Source: Bartonella tribocorum (GTDB taxonomy: Bacteria > Pseudomonadota > Alphaproteobacteria > Rhizobiales > Rhizobiaceae). Taken from it: 64,000 bases of DNA. The notes beneath the pieces are model-generated. The model was not told the origin of the DNA. It ran no database searches and worked only from the letters and a program-made list of their open reading frames with translations. The position numbers and the translations under genes were made by a program. Where the stretch lies: NCBI RefSeq assembly GCF_002777915.1, contig NZ_NJGE01000001.1, positions 188,849-252,848 of the forward strand, given 5' to 3'. This document shows positions 30,417 to 38,762 of the stretch, one piece after another; the first letter of the stretch is position 1; each line of letters begins with the position of its first letter.

Positions 30417-31556
30417 ATGGCGTTATTAAAAAAGATCTTTCCATTGGTGTTTTTAATTGTCGTTTTAACGGTTACTTATTGGATTGGAAAACAGAGTGCG
30501 GAACAACCCATTTCTATAGTGGATAAAGCAAGTGTATCGTATAAAGCTCCAAAAGGAAAAATGGGAAGACCACCGACGAATGTTGTCGTTGACCGTGTGA
30601 AGATTCAAGATTTTTATGAACACCTTAACGTTCTAGGAAGTGGACAAGCACTTGCTGAAGTAGATTTAACCCCTTTATCACCAGGTGTTATTGATAAGCT
30701 TTTTGTGTCTGCTGGTGCAAAAGTACAAGTGGGGGATGTGATTGCAAAGCTTGATTCTAAAAAAGAGGAAATTGCGGCCGCAAAAGCAAAGGTACAGCGT
30801 GATAATAGTGCGTTAACGCTTTCACGCATTCTTAAATTACGCGCCAGCAATACAGCAACAGAAGTTCAAGAAATTACAGCACGTTTAGAGTTGGATAATG
30901 CAAATTTAGTTTTGCGGAATGCTGAGGTAGATCTCGATCGGCGAACAATTCGTGCACCGATTCCTGGAATTGTTGGTATTTTACCCGTTGATGCGGGGAA
31001 TAACGTGACCCTTAATACTGTAATAGGTCATATTGAGAATAGAGAACGTATTTTGGTTGATATATGGGCTCCTGAACGGTATGTATCACAGATTCATAAG
31101 GGGGATGAGGTAACGGCAACATTAGCCGCGCGGCCAGATAAATCTTTTGTTGGTCATATTTACGCGATTGATAATGTTGTTGATCCAGAGAGTCGCACAC
31201 TTCATGCTCAGGTTGAAATCAATAATGAAAAAGATACGCTCATGTCTGGTATGTCTTTTTCTGTTGCTTTGCAGTTTCATGGTGGTTCTTTCCCTGTCGT
31301 TAATCCTCTTGCAGTTCAATGGAATAGTAAAGGGTCATTTGTTTGGCGTGTAAGAGAAGGAAAAGTAGAGTCTATTCCCGTATCAATTATTCAGCATAAA
31401 GCGGATCAGGTTTTTGTAAAAGCTTCCCTAGAAGATGGTGATCAAGTTGTTATTCAAGGAGTGCAAACGCTTTATCCAGGAAGTAAAGTAACTATTGATA
31501 ATCAAAATTTAAATCAACAGCAATTATCAGCAGTTTATGGAGCGGATATACAATGA
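30417..31556 (+). CDS. RND efflux periplasmic adaptor (membrane fusion protein)
   Basis: Links an inner-membrane RND pump to an outer-membrane channel. The 379-aa protein has an N-terminal membrane anchor/signal (about residues 7-25). A lipoyl half-motif around VDLTPLSPGVIDKLFVSAGAKVQVGDVIAKLD (split: SPGVIDKLFVSAGAKV) is followed by an alpha-hairpin, then the second half RRTIRAPIPGIVGILPVDAGN, and beta-barrel and proximal domains. It overlaps the pump gene by four bases (ATGA), so the two are coupled. No outer-membrane factor gene lies nearby. The substrate is unknown. Confidence 0.92.
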   Translation: MALLKKIFPLVFLIVVLTVTYWIGKQSAEQPISIVDKASVSYKAPKGKMGRPPTNVVVDRVKIQDFYEHLNVLGSGQALAEVDLTPLSPGVIDKLFVSAGAKVQVGDVIAKLDSKKEEIAAAKAKVQRDNSALTLSRILKLRASNTATEVQEITARLELDNANLVLRNAEVDLDRRTIRAPIPGIVGILPVDAGNNVTLNTVIGHIENRERILVDIWAPERYVSQIHKGDEVTATLAARPDKSFVGHIYAIDNVVDPESRTLHAQVEINNEKDTLMSGMSFSVALQFHGGSFPVVNPLAVQWNSKGSFVWRVREGKVESIPVSIIQHKADQVFVKASLEDGDQVVIQGVQTLYPGSKVTIDNQNLNQQQLSAVYGADIQ

Positions 31557-34500
31557 GCCAAGAATTGAGTACAAAACAGCCTATGTCGCAGGTGGAGCAA
31601 AGTAGTCTCATTGCCTTATTTATTCGCAGACCGGTTTTTACTTTTGTTTTAAATGCCATTATCATCATTGCAGGATTTGCAGCATGGTTGAATGTTGATA
31701 TAAGAGAATTACCCGATGTTGATACGCCAGTAACAACGGTTGTAACGGTATTTTCTGGTGCATCAGCGGAAACAATTGATCGTGAAGTGACAAAAATTAT
31801 AGAAGATGCTGTTTCTCGTGTTTCAGGTGTTAAAAAGATTTCTTCAACATCTTCTTTTGGACTTTCTCGTGTGCAAATTGATTTTAATGTCGGTGTTGAT
31901 TTGAATGTAGCAGCATCTGATATCCGTGATGCTCTGTCTCGCGTTACTTATACTTTACCCAAAGATGCAGATTCACCTTTGATTATTAAAGCAGATTCGA
32001 ATGCTGCTGCTATGATGTATTTGGTTGTGACATCACCAACAATGAGTATTGATGATTTAACAACAGTTGTAGACGATAAGATTGTTGATGCGATTTCTGC
32101 TGTTGATGGTGTTGGTGATGTACAGGTCGATAGTGCTCGTAAAAAGATTTTTCAGATTGATATAGATCAAGCAAAACTTGCAAGTTATGGATTAACTGTC
32201 GCAGATATTTCACGTATTCTTGCTGATATGACAACGGATGTTCCAGTAGGGTCATTACGCAATTCTAAGCAAAGTTTAGTTGTTCGTGCCACGGCACGTT
32301 TAACAACACCGGAAACTTTTGAACAAGTTGTTTTAAAGCCTCATGTGCGTCTTGGTGATGTTGCGCATGTTACTTTATCACCCGATATAGAAACGGTTAT
32401 TCTTCGTATCAATGGAAAGACAGGGATTGGATTAGGGATTGTGCGTAAAGCACAATCCAACACGCTTAATATATCTAAAGGTGTAAGGGCCGTTGTTGAT
32501 AATCTCAAAAGTGTCATTCCTTCTTCTGTCCATATAGATGTTATTAGTGACGATGCAACTTTTATTAAAAGCGCTCTTCATGAGGTTGAGGTTGCATTGG
32601 TCATTGCTATTTTAAGCGTTATTTTGGTTATTTTTCTTTTTCTCAGAGACATTCGTGTAACGCTGATCCCTGCTGTATCTCTTCCCGTTGCTTTGATTGG
32701 TACCATTGCAGCTATTTATCTTGTAGGGTTTTCATTGAATATTCTCACATTTTTGGGACTTGTTTTGGCAACAGGACTTGTTGTGGATGATGCCATTGTT
32801 GTTCTGGAAAATATTGTTCGATGGCGCAATATGGGATTAGGCTCTAGGGCCGCAGCAGTGTTAGGAACCCGTGAAGTTTTTTTTGCTGTTATCGCAACAA
32901 CATTGACTTTAGTGGCTGTGTTTGTCCCTATCTCCTTTCTTCCTGGACAAGTTGGAGGACTTTTTAGAGAATTTGGTTTTGTTTTGGCAATTTCTATTTT
33001 GCTTTCTGCAGTCGTTGCCTTAACGCTTTGTCCTATGTTGGCTTCACGTTTTCTCAAAGGACATATTGAGGAGAAAGAGGAAAACGCCCATCATCATTTT
33101 ACTTTTTTATATAAATTGGGCTCTTTGTTTCATAATGCATATACTTACAGTTTGCATAAGTGTTTAGGAAAGCCTTGGGCTGTTGTTTTTGCTTCACTTG
33201 TTTTTGCTGCTCTTTGCGTTGGAGGTTATACGAAGCTTCAACAAGAATTAACGCCAGCTGAAGACAGAGCTCTTATCTTTTTGGTCATTAATGGACCACA
33301 AGGCATTTCAACACGATATTTGAACGAGCAGGTAGAACAAATTGAAGCAAGTCTACAGCCATTACGTGATGCGGGTGAGATTGCTAGCACTTACTCTATT
33401 GCGGGTTTTGCTGGTTCATCCAATACTGCTTTTTTGGTTTTATTACTTTCATCTTGGGATGAACGTTTACGCAGTCAGCAAGAAATTGTGAAAGATGTTA
33501 ATGCAAAGGTTGGACAGTTTCCGGCAGTTACTGTGTTTGCTGCACAGGGAAATTCTTTAGGCGTGAGAGGAACAGGGCAAGGGTTACAATTTGCAATTCT
33601 TGGCAATGATTATGAAACATTACAACCCATTGCTGATAAGTTGGTACGTGCTTTACAAGATGATCCGCGTTTTATTCGTCCACGTTTGACTGTTGATGCA
33701 ACACAACCGCAATTTTTTATTGAAATCAATCGAAAAAAAGCCTCTGACTTAGGGATTGATATCACCAATTTGGGCGATACATTACAAGCAATGTTGGATG
33801 GTAAAAAGGTTGGTTCCATTAACGTGGATGATCATTCTTACGATGTTAAATTGATGTCGCGTAAAAATTCCATGAAGAGCCCTAGTGATTTAGAAAATAT
33901 TTTTTTAAAGACTAAAGACAATCGATACGTTCCTTTATCGGTTATTGCGCGTTTGCATGAAAAGGCTATCGCCCCCCAATTACAACGGGAAAAGCGCATG
34001 AACGCTATCACTTTAAGTGCAAATCTTGCTCCAGATATCACTTTAGGGGATGCTTACCAAACTGTAGAAAAAATTGCATCGCCTTTGTTATCGAAAGGAA
34101 CCTATGTAGTTCCCTTAGGAGAAGCTGAAACACTTAATGAAACATCTTCTAATTTTATAATTGTTTTTGGTATTGCCTTTGTGATTATTTTATTGGTTTT
34201 GGCGGCCCAGTTTGAAAGCTTTATTTCAGGCTTTATTATCATGGCCACTGTCCCATTAGGGATTGGTTGTGCTGTAATTGCTATGCTCTTAAGTGGTGTG
34301 AGTCTTAATATTTACAGTCAAATTGGATTAATTTTGTTGATTGGTGTTATGGCAAAAAATGGTATTTTGATTGTTGAATTTGCAGATCAATTACGTGACC
34401 AAGGAAAAAGCGTGCGTGAAGCCATAGAAGAAGCAGCAAATATTCGCCTTCGCCCAGTTTGTATGACAATGATTTGTGCTATATTAGGGGGGATTCCTTT

Positions 34501-34690
34501 GGTTTTAGCCAAAGGTGCTGGTGCGGAAGCGCGTATAGCTTTAGGCTGGGTTATCGTTGGTGGTTTAGGTTTAGCGACTATTTTTACGCTTTATGTTACA
34601 CCGGTTGTTTATCTTTTTTTGGGCCGTTTTATAAGATCAAAAGCAGAAGAAGATTTGCGCTTAACAAAAGAGCTTAATCAAGTTAAATGA
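31553..34690 (+). CDS. RND efflux permease (HAE1 family)
   Basis: Proton-driven multidrug exporter of the AcrB/MexF type. The 1045-aa length and 12 predicted membrane spans fit: one N-terminal span (FIRRPVFTFVLNAIIIIAG) and large periplasmic loops after spans 1 and 7. The proton-relay aspartate pair is visible in GLVVDDAIVVLENIVR (span 4), and the matching lysine region in MAKNGILIVEFAD (span 10). The substrate cannot be read from sequence. It is the second gene of a two-gene operon. Confidence 0.94.
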   Translation: MSQELSTKQPMSQVEQSSLIALFIRRPVFTFVLNAIIIIAGFAAWLNVDIRELPDVDTPVTTVVTVFSGASAETIDREVTKIIEDAVSRVSGVKKISSTSSFGLSRVQIDFNVGVDLNVAASDIRDALSRVTYTLPKDADSPLIIKADSNAAAMMYLVVTSPTMSIDDLTTVVDDKIVDAISAVDGVGDVQVDSARKKIFQIDIDQAKLASYGLTVADISRILADMTTDVPVGSLRNSKQSLVVRATARLTTPETFEQVVLKPHVRLGDVAHVTLSPDIETVILRINGKTGIGLGIVRKAQSNTLNISKGVRAVVDNLKSVIPSSVHIDVISDDATFIKSALHEVEVALVIAILSVILVIFLFLRDIRVTLIPAVSLPVALIGTIAAIYLVGFSLNILTFLGLVLATGLVVDDAIVVLENIVRWRNMGLGSRAAAVLGTREVFFAVIATTLTLVAVFVPISFLPGQVGGLFREFGFVLAISILLSAVVALTLCPMLASRFLKGHIEEKEENAHHHFTFLYKLGSLFHNAYTYSLHKCLGKPWAVVFASLVFAALCVGGYTKLQQELTPAEDRALIFLVINGPQGISTRYLNEQVEQIEASLQPLRDAGEIASTYSIAGFAGSSNTAFLVLLLSSWDERLRSQQEIVKDVNAKVGQFPAVTVFAAQGNSLGVRGTGQGLQFAILGNDYETLQPIADKLVRALQDDPRFIRPRLTVDATQPQFFIEINRKKASDLGIDITNLGDTLQAMLDGKKVGSINVDDHSYDVKLMSRKNSMKSPSDLENIFLKTKDNRYVPLSVIARLHEKAIAPQLQREKRMNAITLSANLAPDITLGDAYQTVEKIASPLLSKGTYVVPLGEAETLNETSSNFIIVFGIAFVIILLVLAAQFESFISGFIIMATVPLGIGCAVIAMLLSGVSLNIYSQIGLILLIGVMAKNGILIVEFADQLRDQGKSVREAIEEAANIRLRPVCMTMICAILGGIPLVLAKGAGAEARIALGWVIVGGLGLATIFTLYVTPVVYLFLGRFIRSKAEEDLRLTKELNQVK

Positions 34691-34878
34691 TGTATCGAGT
34701 AGAAAAGATTTGAAAGTTTATTCTCGTAAAAATATCATTTTCGGATCTTGGTTTTTGCTTTTATATTCTTTCATTTTTTATGTGAGCAGTGAAAAGAGCG
34801 AGCAATCAAGGAAACATTTTCTGTTTTGTTATTGTTTGGGTATAGATTTCATTATCAATAACCATATAGGATAAGCTT

Positions 34879-36543
34879 ATGGGAGATAGCTTTTCAATTC
34901 GAAATGAAAAGGCTTTTGAAGTCGCATTAAGAGCTTTAAAAAGCCATGCTGCAAAGGATGGGGTTTATGATATTCGTCGGCATTTTTTAGAGGATGACCA
35001 GCGTTTTTCCCATTTTTCTCTCAGACTTGATGATTTTCTTTTCGATTTTTCAAAATGTGGTGTAACATTTAAAACGTTGCAACTTCTAGATGATTTAGCT
35101 GTCGCAGCAGATGTGTTAGGCCGGCGTGATGCAATGTTTTCGGGTCAAGCCATTAATACAACTGAAAAACGCTCCGTTCTTCATATTGCATTACGTTTAC
35201 CTGCTAACGAAATTTTCGTGGTGAATGGTCATGATCTTATTCCCGGTATTCAAGACGTTCTTGAAGATATGGAACGATTTTCTGAAAAGGTACGTGATGG
35301 CCGTTATAAGGGAAGCAGTGGAAAGAGAATAAGTGATATTGTCAATATAGGTATTGGTGGCTCTGATCTTGGTCCTGCAATGGTTACATATGCTTTAAAA
35401 CCTTATCATGATGGTCCACGTTGTCATTTTGTTTCTAACGCTGACAGTGCCCATATTTCGGATACTCTCTCTATTTTGAATCCAGCAACAACGCTTTTTG
35501 TCATTGCTTCTAAAACTTTTACAACGGCTGAAACAATGGTAAATGCTCAAGTTGCACGTCAGTGGATTTGTTCACATTTAGGGGAAGAAGCTATTCATAC
35601 GCATTTTGTCGCTGTTTCGAGTGCACTTGATAAAGTGGCAGAATTTGGCATAGATTCGACCAGAGTTTTTAAATTTTGGAATTGGGTTGGAGGACGTTAT
35701 TCAATTTGGTCCGCCATTGGCCTTGTTGTTATGTTTGCAATAGGGGGGCGAAATTTTCGTCAATTTCTCAATGGCGCTCTGCAAATGGACCAACATTTTA
35801 AAACCATGCCGTTGCATAAAAATATTCCTATTCGATTTGCTCTTTTAGGATTCTGGCATCGTGTTATTTGTGGTTATTCATCACGCTCTATCATTCCCTA
35901 TGCGCAACGCTTAATACATTTTCCAGCTTATTTACAACAGCTTGATATGGAATCAAATGGGAAGCAAGTCTCGCTGGATGGAAAGCCATTAAATTTTTCA
36001 AGTGGTCCGATTGTTTGGGGTGATTCAGGAACAAATAGTCAACATGCTTTTTTTCAGCTTCTGCATCAAGGAACAGATGTTGTTCCTGTAGAATTCATTT
36101 TATTTGTAAAAGGGCATGAGAAAAATTTACGTTCTATGTATGAGATATTGCTAGCAAACGGTTTAGCGCAATCAAAAGCCTTGATGAAAGGGCGTAGTAT
36201 TAAAGATGCTCGGCATATCTTGATAAAAAATGGCGTTGATGAACGTGAAGCAGATCACTTAGCGCTTCATAGAAGTTTTAAAGGAAACCGTCCAAGTATC
36301 ACGTTGGTTCAAGATTTATTAACGCCCTTTACACTCGGTCGTCTCATTGCGCTTTATGAACATCGTATTTTTGTTGAAGGTATTTTAATGAATATTAATT
36401 CATTTGATCAATGGGGTGTTGAACTTGGTAAAGAATTAGCCAAAGAGTTATTACCCATTCTTCGTGGAGAAAGTGAAGCGGATAATCGTGATAGTTCAAC
36501 ATTAGGGTTGCTCGCCCATATTCAGGCAAGACGTGCAAAATAA
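34879..36543 (+). CDS. pgi: Glucose-6-phosphate isomerase
   Basis: Interconverts glucose 6-phosphate and fructose 6-phosphate; cytosolic. The 554-aa protein has NIGIGGSDLGPAMV (sugar-phosphate binding), the first family signature region with GDSGTNSQHAFFQLLHQG including catalytic His, and the second signature near the C-terminus, SFDQWGVELGKELAKEL. An AAGCTT-preceded ATG at 34879 gives the normal N-terminus. It is monocistronic. Confidence 0.96.
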   Translation: MGDSFSIRNEKAFEVALRALKSHAAKDGVYDIRRHFLEDDQRFSHFSLRLDDFLFDFSKCGVTFKTLQLLDDLAVAADVLGRRDAMFSGQAINTTEKRSVLHIALRLPANEIFVVNGHDLIPGIQDVLEDMERFSEKVRDGRYKGSSGKRISDIVNIGIGGSDLGPAMVTYALKPYHDGPRCHFVSNADSAHISDTLSILNPATTLFVIASKTFTTAETMVNAQVARQWICSHLGEEAIHTHFVAVSSALDKVAEFGIDSTRVFKFWNWVGGRYSIWSAIGLVVMFAIGGRNFRQFLNGALQMDQHFKTMPLHKNIPIRFALLGFWHRVICGYSSRSIIPYAQRLIHFPAYLQQLDMESNGKQVSLDGKPLNFSSGPIVWGDSGTNSQHAFFQLLHQGTDVVPVEFILFVKGHEKNLRSMYEILLANGLAQSKALMKGRSIKDARHILIKNGVDEREADHLALHRSFKGNRPSITLVQDLLTPFTLGRLIALYEHRIFVEGILMNINSFDQWGVELGKELAKELLPILRGESEADNRDSSTLGLLAHIQARRAK

Positions 36544-36801
36544 ATATAATTTGATAATAGATTCTGTACGAACTTAAGCAAAGGTAGAATGAGAGAGAAA
36601 TATGAGATAATTCTCTATTTTACACTGTGCTTTCTTATTTTTTTGAATTAGTTTTTTGTGACAGAAAATAAAAAAAGTTCAAAAATTGTAAAAACGATAA
36701 AGAGCTTTAAAATCCTTTGAAAATAGATTGGTACAAAGCACACAAAACTCATTGGTGAGTTATGTTAAAGACATCCTAATAATATCATTTTAGTTAAACT
36801 T

Positions 36802-36891
36802 TGGCGGAGAGAGAGGGATTTGAACCCTCGATAGAGTTACCCCTATGCCGCATTTCGAGTGCGGTGCTTTCAACCACTCAGCCACCTCTCC
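36802..36891 (-). tRNA. tRNA-Ser (anticodon CGA)
   Basis: Class II tRNA on the minus strand: acceptor GGAGAGG, D-arm GCTGAGTGG, anticodon stem CCGCA/TGCGG with loop CTCGAAA (anticodon CGA), a long variable arm, T-arm GTTCAAAT, discriminator G and an encoded CCA. The length is 90 nt with CCA. Confidence 0.96.
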
Positions 36892-37042
36892 ATATGAAGT
36901 ACGACAAAAATCCGCACTATCTAAGTATATTAAGTATATGATGGGTAGATAACCTTCAATTGTTTTTGGTACAACCTTTTTTTCTTTTTTACGGCACTTT
37001 ATTGACAGAGAATAGAAATTCCTTCATATATGCAGAATATGA

Positions 37043-37060
37043 GCGCGGAGGAATCCGCGC
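37043..37060 (+). promoter_or_regulatory. Hairpin in the rplU leader
   Basis: GCGCGGA (37043-37049), GGAA loop, TCCGCGC (37054-37060): a perfect GC-rich 7-bp stem about 125 bases before rplU, without a T-run. It may be part of the L21 operon leader used in autoregulation; this is inferred. Confidence 0.4.
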
Positions 37061-37184
37061 CTATTTGTGTTGAGGAAGGTTTTATCCTTCTTTAAAATTG
37101 ATTACGACTGATAAAAAGCAGCCTATTTTCCCTTATTTCAAGGTAAAAATTAAATAAGAGCTGGAGTGAACGGAAGGATAAAAA

Positions 37185-37661
37185 ATGTTCGCAGTCATTA
37201 AAACCGGTGGGAAGCAATACCGCATTGTTGCTAACCAAGTGGTAAAAGTTGAAAAAGTTAATGGAAATGCGGGTGATGTTGTTGAATTTAATGATGTATT
37301 AATGGTTGGGCAAGAAGGTAATGCGGTTATTGGAACACCCGTTGTTGCTGATGCGCTGGTGACGGCTGAGATTTTAGAACAGGCACGTGGACGCAAGGTT
37401 ATCGCATTTAAGAAGCGCCGTCGTCAGAATTCCAAGCGCACGCGTGGTCATCGTCAAGAATTTACAACGCTGCGTGTTTTAGAAATTTTAATGGGTGGTT
37501 CAAAGCCTAAGAAAGCAGCTGCGAAACCCATAAAAAAGGAAGAAACGGCAGTAAAAGAAACAAAAGGTACTGCTGTTGAGAAGAAAGCTGAAAAAACGGC
37601 TGAAAAAAAGACAGCATCGCAGAAGAAAGCGGCTGTAGCATCAAAGAGTAAGAAAGATTAA
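37185..37661 (+). CDS. rplU: 50S ribosomal protein L21 with basic C-terminal extension
   Basis: 23S rRNA-binding large-subunit protein. Residues 1-102 are a normal L21 ([14 protein letters not shown] start, [17 protein letters not shown] near the end). Another 55 residues rich in Lys, Ala, Glu and Thr follow, giving 158 aa against about 103 in most bacteria; extended L21 proteins are known in Rhizobiales. The tail is low-complexity and probably disordered. rpmA follows after 12 bases. Confidence 0.95.
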   Translation: MFAVIKTGGKQYRIVANQVVKVEKVNGNAGDVVEFNDVLMVGQEGNAVIGTPVVADALVTAEILEQARGRKVIAFKKRRRQNSKRTRGHRQEFTTLRVLEILMGGSKPKKAAAKPIKKEETAVKETKGTAVEKKAEKTAEKKTASQKKAAVASKSKKD

Positions 37662-37673
37662 AGGAGAGCGTCT

Positions 37674-37943
37674 ATGGCACATAAAAAAGCTGGTGGTTCC
37701 TCGCGTAATGGTCGCGATTCAGAATCGAAACGTCTAGGCGTTAAAAAATTTGGTGGTGAAACCGTTATTGCTGGAAATATTATTGTTCGTCAGCGGGGAA
37801 CACGTTGGCATCCTGGCGACAATGTTGGCATTGGAAAAGACCATACGCTTTTTGCTTTATCAAAAGGAAAGGTTTCTTTTCAACGGAAAGCGGGTAACCG
37901 TTCCTATGTTTCAGTTATTCCTATGGTGGAGGCAGCAGAGTAA
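37674..37943 (+). CDS. rpmA: 50S ribosomal protein L27
   Basis: Large-subunit protein whose N-terminus reaches the peptidyl-transferase centre. The 89-aa protein begins [16 protein letters not shown] and has [15 protein letters not shown] and GKDHTLFAL, all family hallmarks. It is co-transcribed with rplU, with an AAAGGAGAG ribosome site, and is followed by a hairpin terminator. Confidence 0.97.
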   Translation: MAHKKAGGSSRNGRDSESKRLGVKKFGGETVIAGNIIVRQRGTRWHPGDNVGIGKDHTLFALSKGKVSFQRKAGNRSYVSVIPMVEAAE

Positions 37944-38028
37944 TCTGTAGCATTTCCTCTAGCAATCAACTGGAATTTCATTGGTTTAAGTAATTTAACT
38001 GAATTGCAGTTGTAGTTTTTAAGCATTA

Positions 38029-38064
38029 AAAGGGAAAGATAGAATGTTATCTTTCCCTTTTTGC
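38029..38064 (+). terminator. Terminator of rplU-rpmA
   Basis: A perfect 13-bp stem, AAAGGGAAAGATA (38029-38041) with TATCTTTCCCTTT (38048-38060), runs into a short T-run. It lies about 85 bases after rpmA. Confidence 0.85.
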
Positions 38065-38762
38065 GTTGGTACTATAATAAATCTAGAAAGTAAGGTTATT
38101 TATAGAGTTTTTTTAAAAGTTTAGTGGTTGATAAGAGTGAGGATGCACGTACTTTGCAAATGTACGACAGAGGGCATTGTGTGTTTGCGATATTGATTGA
38201 AGAAAAGGATTAGCTTAAAATATATCAATGTTATATGATTGAGGGGTTAGTACGTAGGATAAGCTGTACAGAATTTTAAAGATAGTAAGTTGCATGGAAC
38301 AATTTTTAATGGTGTAATAAATTGATAAGAGGGGCAGGAGGTTAAGTCAATTTGGAGGAAGGGTTAAAATGTTAGCTGAAGTTACAGATGATTGAGGAGG
38401 ATGCTTTCTTATAGAAAGAAGAATGACGAGTTATGTTGAATAACTTGAGAGCAGGGGGGCGTAAACGTAGTTTTTCAGATGATTAGGGCTGTAGAGATAG
38501 GGGTTTTATTTTTGTAATTTTATTTTTGTAAAAAGTAAGAGTTAAGAGTCAGATTTGCTTATGGTGTTTTTAAGCAACCCGCGGGATTGTAATATCCAAT
38601 TGTTTTTTATCGGTTTTATTGAGGTGTTGAAGTACCTCACTTAGCTCTATTGTGTAAAACAAAAAGTCGTAGTTTTTTGTACATCGTATATTTTTGAAAA
38701 TATGGCTTTGAAATGAAATTTATCAAAGATATTTGTATTCAAATGTAAGGCAGTTTGAGTTC
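38065..38762. other. Spacer of about 700 bases upstream of the PTS gene
   Basis: No gene recognised. The stretch is AT-rich and broken by stops. In relatives, obgE and related genes often follow rpmA, but no trace of them is visible here. It presumably contains the promoter of the PTS gene. Confidence 0.4.
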
